NCBI GenBank assembly: GCA_964647785.1
Contig: CAZYJD010000081.1
Span: 1-8,597, forward strand
Length of the DNA: 8,597 nt
Reading direction: 5' to 3'
From: CAZYJD01 sp964647785
GTDB taxonomy: Bacteria; Bacteroidota; Bacteroidia; NS11-12g; UBA9320
In this document: piece after piece, positions 1-7,051 of the stretch
Position numbering within the stretch: the stretch's first letter is position 1
Layout of the letters: each line of letters opens with the position of its first letter
Notes under the pieces: model-generated
The model's database searches: none
Told to the model about the DNA's origin: nothing
Seen by the model: only the letters and a program-made list of their open reading frames with translations
Made by a program: the position numbers and the translations under genes

Positions 1-304
1 GAAGAAGAATCGCCTGGTAAGAATTGATGAAACTGGCACTGAACGTGAGAAGGCAGAAGGTGATCAGTTCAATGCCCTATCGAGAATTGACCTAACTGCC
101 ATTCATGAAATCATAGCGGAAATGGATGAAACCTGCCGTAAACTGTTGTCCTACTTTTATTTTGACGGCTTTTCCAATAAAGTAATCGCCGAAAAACTCG
201 GGTTTGCCAACACCGATACTGTAAAGAGCAAGAAATACCAATGTTACAAGAAACTTGAAGGCATGGTGAAAGATGCCTACCGGAAAGAGGATTTTTTTGA
301 CTGA
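1..304 (+). CDS. ECF-type RNA polymerase sigma factor, C-terminal part (5' truncated by window edge)
   Basis: Open in the frame starting at base 2 and ending at TGA 302-304; about 100 codons are visible and the start lies upstream of the window. Visible residues 35-87 look like sigma region 4: a first helix (MDETCRKLLSYFYFDGFSN), then a helix-turn-helix with IAEKLGFAN followed by TDTVKSKKYQCYKKLE, which would be the recognition helix contacting the -35-like promoter element. The pattern LGFAN..TVKSKKYQC is typical of Bacteroidota ECF sigma factors. Region 2 (core binding and -10 melting) is not in view, so group assignment is not possible. The stop overlaps the next start by one base (TGATG), and the next gene looks like its anti-sigma factor, which supports the call. 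The internal ATG at 122 lies inside region 4 and is not a credible start. Confidence 0.85.
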   Translation, partial: KKNRLVRIDETGTEREKAEGDQFNALSRIDLTAIHEIIAEMDETCRKLLSYFYFDGFSNKVIAEKLGFANTDTVKSKKYQCYKKLEGMVKDAYRKEDFFD

Positions 305-1302
305 TGAAACCGGAAGATACATACCAACTAATTGATCGTTACCTGAACAACGAGTTGTTTGGGGAAGAATTGGATGTGTTCCGAATTCGGATGAAAAACG
401 ACCCGGACTTTGCCTATGACGTATATGTGCAAAGGCTTATTCAAACACAGATGGTCGAGGCAAGAAAAAAGGAACTCAAATCATTATTAAAAGAAAAAGC
501 TGAAGTTAAATATTACGGCAATAGTTGGGGGCAGCGTTGGATGTATGCCAGTGCCGCCATCATGGTATTGTTTGTCTCGGCCTTTTTTGTGATTGAATAT
601 TATGTGAAGCCTACTTCCGATCCGAAAGAAATTAAACCCGGTCTGGTGAAGCCCGCGCCAAGCATTCAGGAACCGAAGACCACCGGAAACCCGCCCTCTG
701 ACAGCATACAAAACACCTTTGACAGTGCGGTTTTTGAGGAGCCTCTTCTGGCCATGGAAGACAATGAAGAACCTATTGAAGAACCATTGATCATGGAAGT
801 TGAGGATGAAAGCGGTGACGAACTTGATGTACTTTTTGATGCGCCCAAAGCTGAATCTGTTGAGCTTGCTGAAGAGGTGGTGGTAAAAAAAGATGAATTG
901 ATAGCACAAGCGACCTTCAATGTGCGTGTATTGACGCTGGTGGAACAGGCGGTGAGCACATCAGAGGAAAACAAAAGCCTCTTCGGCAGAAAAAAGGCAG
1001 GTAAAGAAAAAGCCGACAGCGCACCCGGAGCTGAAACCACTGCGGAGATTAAAACAACGGGTACAGAGGTCTTGAAAGTTGAGTATTGGAAATCGCCGGT
1101 GAATTACATCGGCTATAAATACAATGAAACCAACTTGATTCTTTATGGCGTTGGTGAAAAAGAGCAACTGAGCTTTAATAAACTGGCTTCAAATCTTTAC
1201 ATGCTCAGAAATGAAAAATGGTACATGCTGAGCAGAAATGACAGCGGGATGCGATTTAAAGCCCTTACAGACCCGACACTTTTAGAGCAATTGCAGCAAT
1301 GA
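304..1302 (+). CDS. Single-pass membrane anti-sigma-factor-like protein with long outer region
   Basis: This 332-residue protein follows the sigma factor with a 1-base overlap. Residues 1-65 form a charged, helical cytoplasmic part containing YLNNELFGEELDVFRIRM and NDPDFAYDV, resembling the short N-terminal segment of Bacteroidota anti-sigma proteins. I see no zinc-binding HxxxCxxC motif. One membrane helix spans about residues 79-100. Outside it come a Pro/Lys-rich stretch (102-125), a very acidic stretch (143-199, with EEPL repeated), a basic, Ala/Gly-containing linker (228-250), and an aromatic, probably beta-rich C-terminal module (255-320) with VEYWKSPVNYIGYKYNET and NEKWYMLSRND. By family logic the inner part holds the sigma factor and the outer part senses envelope state; that is inference. 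AGAGGA at 286-291 is a possible ribosome site, at a rather long spacing of 12. The 3' end overlaps dapF by 4 bases. I do not recognise the C-terminal module as a named domain. Confidence 0.7.
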   Translation: MKPEDTYQLIDRYLNNELFGEELDVFRIRMKNDPDFAYDVYVQRLIQTQMVEARKKELKSLLKEKAEVKYYGNSWGQRWMYASAAIMVLFVSAFFVIEYYVKPTSDPKEIKPGLVKPAPSIQEPKTTGNPPSDSIQNTFDSAVFEEPLLAMEDNEEPIEEPLIMEVEDESGDELDVLFDAPKAESVELAEEVVVKKDELIAQATFNVRVLTLVEQAVSTSEENKSLFGRKKAGKEKADSAPGAETTAEIKTTGTEVLKVEYWKSPVNYIGYKYNETNLILYGVGEKEQLSFNKLASNLYMLRNEKWYMLSRNDSGMRFKALTDPTLLEQLQQ

Positions 1303-2084
1303 AGTTCTTCAAATATCAAGGCACCGGAAACGATTTCATTCTCATCAATAACATGAAAGGGAAACTAGAGCTGAGCACTTCTGATGTGCAATGGCTCTGC
1401 GACCGGAAATTTGGTATTGGAAGTGATGGGTTGATCCTATTGGAGCAACATCCGGAGATGGACTTTGATATGTTGTTTTACAATCCCGATGGTTCTAAAA
1501 GCTTTTGTGGAAACGGCAGTCGTTGTGCGGTGGCTTTTGCCCGAGACCAGGGAATTCTTGGCGAAAAGACTTCCTGCAGCTTTATGGCCATTGATGGCGC
1601 ACACCGGGCATGGATAAAACCGAATAGCATTCGTATAGAAATGCGCAAGTTGCAGCAATTGAAGCAACTCAAGGATGGAGCCTTATTTATCCATACGGGA
1701 TCTCCGCATTATGTTGCACAGAAGGCTGATTTAGACATGGCCGATTTTCAGGCGATCGCCTCTGCCATACGATATGATGAAGCATTTGAACCCGCTGGCA
1801 CCAATGTTAATTTCATTTGGCCTACCTCAGAAAACAGCCTTAAAATGAGGACCTATGAGCGTGGGGTAGAAGCCGAAACACTCAGTTGTGGTACGGGGGT
1901 AACGGCCGCTGCCATTGCCTTACACCAATTCAGACAACTTGCCCAAGGCAACCATCTCATCATGGTGGAGACTCGAGGAGGAACATTGCAAGTAGGATTC
2001 AACTACTCCGATCAGAGCTTCGAGAACATCTTTCTTGAAGGACCTGCCGAAATGGTTTATTCAGGTGAAGTAGAAATTGGTTGA
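1299..2084 (+). CDS. dapF: Diaminopimelate epimerase
   Basis: DapF interconverts LL- and meso-diaminopimelate in the cytoplasm, supplying lysine and the cross-linking residue of peptidoglycan. The 261-residue product is near the family's usual 270 or so. It starts MKFFKYQGTGNDFILI, with the substrate-binding N11. The two catalytic cysteines are C70 in FCGNGSRC and C197 in SCGTG, and the paired acid/base region YERGVEAETLSCGTG is intact, as are TGSPHYV (133-139) and GTNVNF (167-172). The enzyme should be active. The stretch from N62 to C70 (NPDGSKSFC) is one residue shorter than the E. coli version as I recall it. The ATG overlaps the anti-sigma-like gene's stop (ATGA), which fixes the start and suggests translational coupling; no good Shine-Dalgarno sequence precedes it. 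The stop is one base from the stop of the convergent permease gene. Confidence 0.97.
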   Translation: MKFFKYQGTGNDFILINNMKGKLELSTSDVQWLCDRKFGIGSDGLILLEQHPEMDFDMLFYNPDGSKSFCGNGSRCAVAFARDQGILGEKTSCSFMAIDGAHRAWIKPNSIRIEMRKLQQLKQLKDGALFIHTGSPHYVAQKADLDMADFQAIASAIRYDEAFEPAGTNVNFIWPTSENSLKMRTYERGVEAETLSCGTGVTAAAIALHQFRQLAQGNHLIMVETRGGTLQVGFNYSDQSFENIFLEGPAEMVYSGEVEIG

Positions 2085-2085
2085 T

Positions 2086-3111
2086 TCACAGTTTCACATC
2101 CAGTGCGTTGCGCAATCCATTTCCAATAAAATTAATGCTCATCACGGTTAGCATGATGCACAATCCGGGAAAAATGGCCAAATGTGCTGCATCAAACACA
2201 ATGTAGTAGTAATGCTCTTTGATCATCATCCCCCAACTTGGTGCAGGAGGTTGCACCCCCATCCCCAAAAAGCTTAAACCGGCTTCCAGCAAAATTGCAG
2301 AAGCAAAATTGGCAGCTGACAAGACTATTACCGGCGCCCATATATTGGGTAATATATGTCGGAACATTATTCGGAAATTAGAAAACCCGAGCACCTTTGC
2401 TGCCTGGATATACTCCTGTTCTCTGATGGATTTCACCTGCCCTCTGACAACCCTGGCCAGATCTACCCACATGGTCAGTCCTACCGCAATGAAAACCTGC
2501 CAAAAGCCTTTGCCCAATGCCAGGGAGATAGCAATCACAAGCAATAGTGTTGGCAAGGACCACACCACATTGATCAACCACATGATCATCCGGTCAATCA
2601 GTCCACCGAAGAAACCGCTCAACAAACCCATGATCAATCCAATTCCCAAAGCTATGATTACTGCCAGTAAACCTACGGATAGCGAAACCCTTGCCCCTAA
2701 AATCAATCTACTTAATAGATCCCTTCCAAAACGATCCGCTCCTAAGTGATAAACACCCGTTTTTAATTGCATGCTATCGGAAACGCTTTGCCAATTGGGC
2801 TTATCCTTTAACAAAACCTCGGTCATATGATTGGCCTTTCTACTGCTGTCTACCGCCACCACATCTGCAGAACCGGAGCCGTTGAGCCAGTCTCTTTCAG
2901 CACGACCAACTTTTTCGAGATACTGATAGGTGGATCCCGGAGTGGCAAGCGCATTGGGCAAAAGCATTCGATTGGCATTGGTGCTGGGGTCTGGCGCCCA
3001 GTGGTATGCGAACACCGCAACCAGAAATATGAACAACATGAAAACACTTCCTGCCAAAGCCAGTGGATCACTAAAGAACCTGCGCAAAGCTTGACGCGAT
3101 GGATTGTTCAT
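2086..3111 (-). CDS. DppC/OppC-type ABC transporter permease
   Basis: A 341-residue inner-membrane permease of the dipeptide/oligopeptide/nickel importer family. Residues 15-37 form the first membrane helix. After a long outer loop comes LGADRFGRDLLSRL (123-136), the family signature, followed by about five membrane helices. The EAA loop, which docks on the ATPase, is EYIQAAKVLGFSNF..I..HILPN (233-256). AGLSFLGMGVQPPAPSWG (277-293) is another DppC/OppC hallmark. The loop of about 85 residues between helix 1 and the signature makes it longer than E. coli DppC (about 300). The start is the ATG at 3111, whose ATGA overlaps the upstream stop; an in-frame TTG at 3168 would add 19 residues lying inside the upstream gene and is rejected. 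No partner permease, ATPase or binding protein is in the window, so the substrate is unknown. It is last in the minus-strand operon. Confidence 0.93.
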   Translation of the reverse strand: MNNPSRQALRRFFSDPLALAGSVFMLFIFLVAVFAYHWAPDPSTNANRMLLPNALATPGSTYQYLEKVGRAERDWLNGSGSADVVAVDSSRKANHMTEVLLKDKPNWQSVSDSMQLKTGVYHLGADRFGRDLLSRLILGARVSLSVGLLAVIIALGIGLIMGLLSGFFGGLIDRMIMWLINVVWSLPTLLLVIAISLALGKGFWQVFIAVGLTMWVDLARVVRGQVKSIREQEYIQAAKVLGFSNFRIMFRHILPNIWAPVIVLSAANFASAILLEAGLSFLGMGVQPPAPSWGMMIKEHYYYIVFDAAHLAIFPGLCIMLTVMSINFIGNGLRNALDVKL

Positions 3112-4559
3112 GCCTTTTCTTTCTTTATTTTGAGATTTAACACCAAAATGGCAGCAATCATCCCCCAATAAGGTGCGGCAATTTTATCGTAATCGAGATA
3201 GTTGTTCACCAAACCATGAAACAGGTAGGTACTGAAGCCAGCGATGATGGCCAAAAGTAAAAACCGATGCTCAGGATTCTTGCTTCGCTCATAGCTTTTC
3301 CACGCAATTGAAAAAGCAAAAAGGGCGATGGCAAAGAAAAAAATGGCCCCCATCAATCCCGATTCTGCCAGGGGTCTCAGGAATTCGCTATGCACGTTTC
3401 CGACATCTCCGGCATGGGTGCTGATGAGGGTGAGGCGATATGATTTCTGAAAAGGGGCATATTGAAAAGTGTAAGTTCCCGGGCCCCAGCCCAACAATGG
3501 TCGTTCATCATACATATCCAATGCGCAGTCCCATCGGTTCAAGCGCTCCAGATTAGAGGGGTCGGTAGAAATGTTGTAAACGGATGACAAATGCTTGGCA
3601 AAGTCATCATCCGAGCCTTGGGTATTTCGACTCAACTCATTGGTGATATCCGCCCAAAAAAACAACACCAGCCCTAAGAAAATCGCAAGGGCTGAAACAA
3701 ACATCCAGAGACGAACCCGAAAAACGAGCAAGGCCGTTACCAAAGCAGCCACCGCTAAACTAATCCAGGAAGCGCGGGTGAATGAAAAAACAACGCCCAA
3801 TAATAGGACGAATGCAGCCGCACCGAGCATGCTTCTCTTCAGCCATCCCATGCCGAAAAACGAACCTTTAACAAATGCCATGGCACCATAGGGAATGAGC
3901 ATGGCCAACAAAGCCGCGTACACCCCGTGGTCCGGCAAAAACGGTCGCATTGCTGTATGGGCATAGGGTCTGCTGAACCCACCACCGGCATGTTTCACAA
4001 GCGTGTAAGCCACGAGAATAACAGTGCCCCACAGTAGCCATTGAAAATAGGTGTGGATGAAGGCTATTTTCTTCTGAAATAAATAGACCGGTAAAACCAT
4101 AAAAACTGCCAGAAACCACAGGGTGGATAAGCTGTACTTCACTGAAACCAGGGGCATGGAAGAAACCAAGGTACTCGCCAATGTCCATATCATATAGAGG
4201 AGCACGCAAATGGTGATGGGGTGCTTTATGACATCTGCATCCACTCGGGCGCCCGAAAAAAAGTGCAAAACAAGTCCAACAAATAGCAGCCATATGAAAG
4301 GTTCAGCCGGCAAGCTCATGCCGAGCCCTCCACCCACATCTGTAACCGGGATGCTTAAGGGGATTAAAAACAACAGTAACTGATACGCCTGATAGGTTTT
4401 AAAAAAAACCAAGTAAATGGCAATCAAAGCGGGCGCAATCAATATGGGATACCAACTATCCAGGCCCAACGAAAGCAGTGAAAGAGCCACGAATGAAAGA
4501 ACGGGCAGCCATACCGCGAGCAACCATTGCTTGCCGATGAGCTCCTTCAAACTGGTCAT
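3108..4559 (-). CDS. O-antigen ligase / Wzy-polymerase family membrane protein
   Basis: A 483-residue, very hydrophobic protein with roughly 10-12 membrane helices. It carries the Wzy_C-type pattern: a conserved Arg in SFTRASWISLAV (259-270), then a large periplasmic loop (about 303-400) with RWDCALDMYDERPLLGWGPG (342-361) and VHSEFLRPLAESGLMG (389-404), in which H390 is the likely key residue. Members either ligate undecaprenyl-linked glycan to lipid A-core or another acceptor (WaaL-like), or polymerise repeat units (Wzy-like); sequence alone does not separate them. Lying directly after Wzz-like and flippase genes, it is likely to act on the same glycan at the outer face of the inner membrane. 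The ATG at 4559 overlaps the upstream stop (ATGA); a TTG at 4658 would add 33 residues inside the upstream gene and is rejected. Its own stop overlaps the next start the same way. Confidence 0.88.
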   Translation of the reverse strand: MTSLKELIGKQWLLAVWLPVLSFVALSLLSLGLDSWYPILIAPALIAIYLVFFKTYQAYQLLLFLIPLSIPVTDVGGGLGMSLPAEPFIWLLFVGLVLHFFSGARVDADVIKHPITICVLLYMIWTLASTLVSSMPLVSVKYSLSTLWFLAVFMVLPVYLFQKKIAFIHTYFQWLLWGTVILVAYTLVKHAGGGFSRPYAHTAMRPFLPDHGVYAALLAMLIPYGAMAFVKGSFFGMGWLKRSMLGAAAFVLLLGVVFSFTRASWISLAVAALVTALLVFRVRLWMFVSALAIFLGLVLFFWADITNELSRNTQGSDDDFAKHLSSVYNISTDPSNLERLNRWDCALDMYDERPLLGWGPGTYTFQYAPFQKSYRLTLISTHAGDVGNVHSEFLRPLAESGLMGAIFFFAIALFAFSIAWKSYERSKNPEHRFLLLAIIAGFSTYLFHGLVNNYLDYDKIAAPYWGMIAAILVLNLKIKKEKA

Positions 4560-5566
4560 GCCACTTCTTTCAGTTGATTTCTGATCAACATAAATATCAG
4601 TGCTAAAAAGACTGAAAGCGCTGTGATGCCTAAAGTTAAAAGTGAGCGCACGGGCCAAGCTTTTATTTCAGGGACATCAGCCGAGGTGAGCATGAATTTA
4701 TGGGTGATGGTTTTCTCCACATCTACCTTGGCTTTTTCATAGCGTTTTCTCAATTTACTCAGCTCTTCCAGTTCCAGTTGCAGGGTTTCATCGTAATAGG
4801 TGAATTCACCGGCATATTTGGCAAGTATTTGCTGCTGGTTCTCCAGTTCTTTGAGCATGCTTTGGTTGCCTCCTTTTGATTTCAATTTGTAGATTTCTTC
4901 ACTGATGGCCCTACTTTGTTCATCGTAATTGGTGATTCCCATATCGGCTAGTTCTTTCAACTTCATACGGATTTCCCAAACCTGTTGTTCTTTTTTCTTG
5001 AACTCATCTCCTACCACTGCCAAAGCCTCCCGGGCCACTTGTTGTTGCACTTCCGTTTTAACCGTATCGTAAATCAATGCAATGCCATTGGCCAGTTTTG
5101 CCGCCATCTCAGGGTCTTCATCCATCACCACAATCTTAACCGAAAGACCTCGTGTTCTTTTGAACTTGATATTCTTCTGAATTTTTCTGTTCAAATCGGT
5201 CTTGGGCTGCCTGCCTTCTGCAGAAATACCATAATGCTCCATGAGGTTGAAATTACGTATAACCCTGCCTAGGAGGGCTGAAGACTGCAAAAGCTGGAGG
5301 GCATATTCGGCCTGTTCTTCTTCTCCAAATGCAAGCACATCTTGCTCGCGTTGGGTGAGATCAGTAAAAAAAGCATTTCCGATGCTATTGATGGTGGTGG
5401 GATAGAATTCTGCTTCAGCTTTGTATTTGGGCGCAATGAAAGCAGGGCCACTAAAAATGGCTGCTGCCAAACCGGCCACCAGGCCCACAATTAGAAGAAT
5501 CCATTTGTTCTTCCAGATAAACCCAATGATGTGTATGAAGCTAAAAGTGTCCTGTCGAGATGTCAT
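4556..5566 (-). CDS. Wzz-like polysaccharide chain-length determinant (no kinase domain)
   Basis: A 336-residue protein with the two-helix Wzz layout: a short cytoplasmic N-terminus, a membrane helix at about 22-43, a long periplasmic region, and a second membrane helix at about 306-328 followed by a short basic tail. The start of the periplasmic part, PKYKAEAEFYPT (46-57), matches the strand after helix 1 in Wzz proteins. Residues 170-290 are rich in Glu, Lys, Gln and Leu and probably form the extended coiled coil. A Pro lies just before helix 2 (IKAWPVRSLL), as in the family. There is no Walker motif or tyrosine-rich tail, so it is not a BY-kinase fusion. Its role would be to set the chain length of the glycan moved by the neighbouring flippase. 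The start is the ATG at 5566, preceded by AAAAAGGA; a TTG at 5599 would add 11 residues and is less likely. Confidence 0.87.
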   Translation of the reverse strand: MTSRQDTFSFIHIIGFIWKNKWILLIVGLVAGLAAAIFSGPAFIAPKYKAEAEFYPTTINSIGNAFFTDLTQREQDVLAFGEEEQAEYALQLLQSSALLGRVIRNFNLMEHYGISAEGRQPKTDLNRKIQKNIKFKRTRGLSVKIVVMDEDPEMAAKLANGIALIYDTVKTEVQQQVAREALAVVGDEFKKKEQQVWEIRMKLKELADMGITNYDEQSRAISEEIYKLKSKGGNQSMLKELENQQQILAKYAGEFTYYDETLQLELEELSKLRKRYEKAKVDVEKTITHKFMLTSADVPEIKAWPVRSLLTLGITALSVFLALIFMLIRNQLKEVA

Positions 5567-5568
5567 AA

Positions 5569-5576
5569 TCCTTTTT
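5569..5576 (-). promoter_or_regulatory. Probable ribosome binding site of the Wzz-like gene
   Basis: Read on the minus strand this is AAAAAGGA, two bases before the ATG at 5566. It is the clearest Shine-Dalgarno-like stretch on this strand and sits in the only real gap (5567-5608) inside the operon. It favours the ATG at 5566 over the upstream TTG at 5599. The spacing is short, so the call is moderate. Confidence 0.4.
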
Positions 5577-5608
5577 CCAAATGCCTGCAAAAATAGCAAA
5601 CTGTGTCT

Positions 5609-7051
5609 TTACCCCTTATTTCTTAAAGCGGATATCATACCGGCGTGCTTCGACCATTGGTAAAGTGTGCCGATCAACGCTATGGCAGCAGTTAAAGAAA
5701 AAGCCTGTATTGCAGACAACCACAAAGGAGAAAATAGCACCACTGCAACGAAAAGCAGCAACAATAACCAATGCGCCCTTAGCCACTGAAGAAAGAGGGA
5801 TCCAAGGCCTAAATCACGCACAAAAAACATGCACCCCAAAGCAAAAAACGCCTGGGTTCCGAGTGTGGAAAAGGCCGCACCTGAAGCCCCATGGTTTGGG
5901 ATCAGTAAGAGGTTGAGTAAAATGTTGAGTACAAGCGTACAGGCACCCAATAGATTTAGCATCTTTAATTGGGTGCGAGCCGTGAGAAGGGTTCCGAAAA
6001 TGTAGATGAGTGATGACGGCAAAAAAGCAATGAGCAAGCACGACATAGAAAGCGCTGCTTGTTCATTAAATTTATCGGGATACAACCAGCCTCCGAGCAG
6101 ACCACTGTGCAGAAATACCAGCGTGGCCAGTGCAATGGCCGGGAAAAGTAAAATGGCCAAAGCTGATGATACATGCCCTCTGATTTGAGATCGACTGCGG
6201 GCAGCGGCTGAGAAGATGGGGAGCAACATGCCCGCGAGCAGGGCAGGCACCATAATGGCGGCATCGAGCAATCTAAAACCCATGGCATACACATCCACCT
6301 CCAGCAATCCTCTGGGATGAAGAGAGCGCAACATGACGGCATCCGTTCGGGTGTAGGCCATCATCAGGATGCCCAATAATGCGTAAGGCCAAGTTTTTGA
6401 CAGCATTTGACGCAAATTCTGTTGATGGGTGCTCATGCGATTTTCTCTTCCTGCTTTTTTAAGCAGCAGCACAAGCAATGCAACCAGCACCACCAACATG
6501 GCCAGGGCCTGAATCAGAACAAAGGCTACAATGGTGACGCCTGAACCGGGCAATGCAAACAAAATAACCGACAGCGCGATTCCTGCAATTAATTTATCGG
6601 AGGCTGCCACCAGGCCATCTGTACGAAAGAGCTGCAATGCCGATAAAAAACTTCTGAGATGCAGAATCCATGCAGACAATATTTGTAAGCCCAACACCCC
6701 CAAAAACAGCTGGAAACTACTTCCTTGAATACCGGTTATGATGGCAGCAGTAACAACCAAGGCCACAAATATCAAACTCAACCATGCTTTTGATTTCATG
6801 CTGCTGATCAGGCCTGCGTACCATTCTTCAGGATACTTGGCATAATGGCTCGCCTGAAAGTTATTCAAGCCCGGATCCAGCACCACGGAAAACAAAAGGG
6901 TGAGCGACAATAAACTAAAGTAATCGCCATACATCCCTTCAGGGAGTTGATTTTGTACCTCGCGATCAATAACGAGCAGCCACAGCGGCTTAACCAAAAA
7001 ATTGAGCAGCTGAACAACAAAAAAGTCACCGACAAGGCGGGAGCGCTTCAT
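5609..7051 (-). CDS. Wzx-type polysaccharide flippase (MATE/MOP superfamily)
   Basis: A 480-residue protein with about 12-14 membrane helices along its whole length, the usual size for Wzx/PST flippases, which move undecaprenyl-diphosphate-linked glycan units across the inner membrane. Supporting motifs: EGMYGDYFSLLSL near the N-terminus (38-50), the mid-protein YTRTDAVMLRSL (233-244) followed by VYAMGFRLLDA (254-264), and the C-terminal IPNHGASGAAFSTLGTQ (384-400), which is very typical of this family. The start ATG at 7051 overlaps the kmo stop by one base (TGATG); no strong ribosome site precedes it, so it may depend on re-initiation after kmo. It ends with TAA, 42 bases before the Wzz-like start. 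The glycan is unknown since no glycosyltransferase is in view. A role in teichoic-acid-like or exopolysaccharide export is equally possible. Confidence 0.88.
   Translation of the reverse strand: MKRSRLVGDFFVVQLLNFLVKPLWLLVIDREVQNQLPEGMYGDYFSLLSLTLLFSVVLDPGLNNFQASHYAKYPEEWYAGLISSMKSKAWLSLIFVALVVTAAIITGIQGSSFQLFLGVLGLQILSAWILHLRSFLSALQLFRTDGLVAASDKLIAGIALSVILFALPGSGVTIVAFVLIQALAMLVVLVALLVLLLKKAGRENRMSTHQQNLRQMLSKTWPYALLGILMMAYTRTDAVMLRSLHPRGLLEVDVYAMGFRLLDAAIMVPALLAGMLLPIFSAAARSRSQIRGHVSSALAILLFPAIALATLVFLHSGLLGGWLYPDKFNEQAALSMSCLLIAFLPSSLIYIFGTLLTARTQLKMLNLLGACTLVLNILLNLLLIPNHGASGAAFSTLGTQAFFALGCMFFVRDLGLGSLFLQWLRAHWLLLLLFVAVVLFSPLWLSAIQAFSLTAAIALIGTLYQWSKHAGMISALRNKG

Noticed and set aside
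487..1040. Minus-strand frames of 140 and 124 codons opposite the anti-sigma-like gene
   Set aside because: Low-complexity Phe- and Ser-rich translations that mirror Lys/Glu-rich codons on the other strand; no upstream signals.
1292..1664. Near repeat of TTGCAGCAATGAAG (1292-1305) and TTGCAGCAATTGAAG (1650-1664)
   Set aside because: Both arise from Leu/Gln codons in two different proteins; short, imperfect, and without flanking similarity.
2104..2114. Inverted repeat TGCG-TTG-CGCA near the convergent stops, considered as a terminator
   Set aside because: Arms are only 4 bases, it lies inside the permease coding sequence, and there is no following T-run on either strand.
2219..2749. Long plus-strand frame (176 codons) opposite the permease gene
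   Set aside because: It is the antisense of a clearly conserved permease, has no recognisable motif and no ribosome site; it is a by-product of the codon composition of membrane helices.
3112..3168. TTG-started N-terminal extension of the permease
   Set aside because: It would overlap the ligase gene by about 60 bases, adds a polar stretch not seen in the family, and the ATG at 3111 gives a standard ATGA junction.
3868..4293. 141-codon minus-strand frame inside the O-antigen ligase gene
   Set aside because: Out-of-frame shadow rich in Cys, His and Trp, with no family resemblance, fully inside a well-supported gene.
4395..4410. GGTTTT / AAAACC repeat with a run of eight A (eight T on the coding strand) in the ligase gene, considered as a frameshift site
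   Set aside because: The frame continues normally through it with family-typical sequence on both sides; a homopolymer alone is not evidence for programmed slippage.
5965..6342. 125-codon minus-strand frame inside the flippase gene
   Set aside because: Out-of-frame shadow with many Cys and Pro residues and no motif; the flippase frame is well supported through this stretch.
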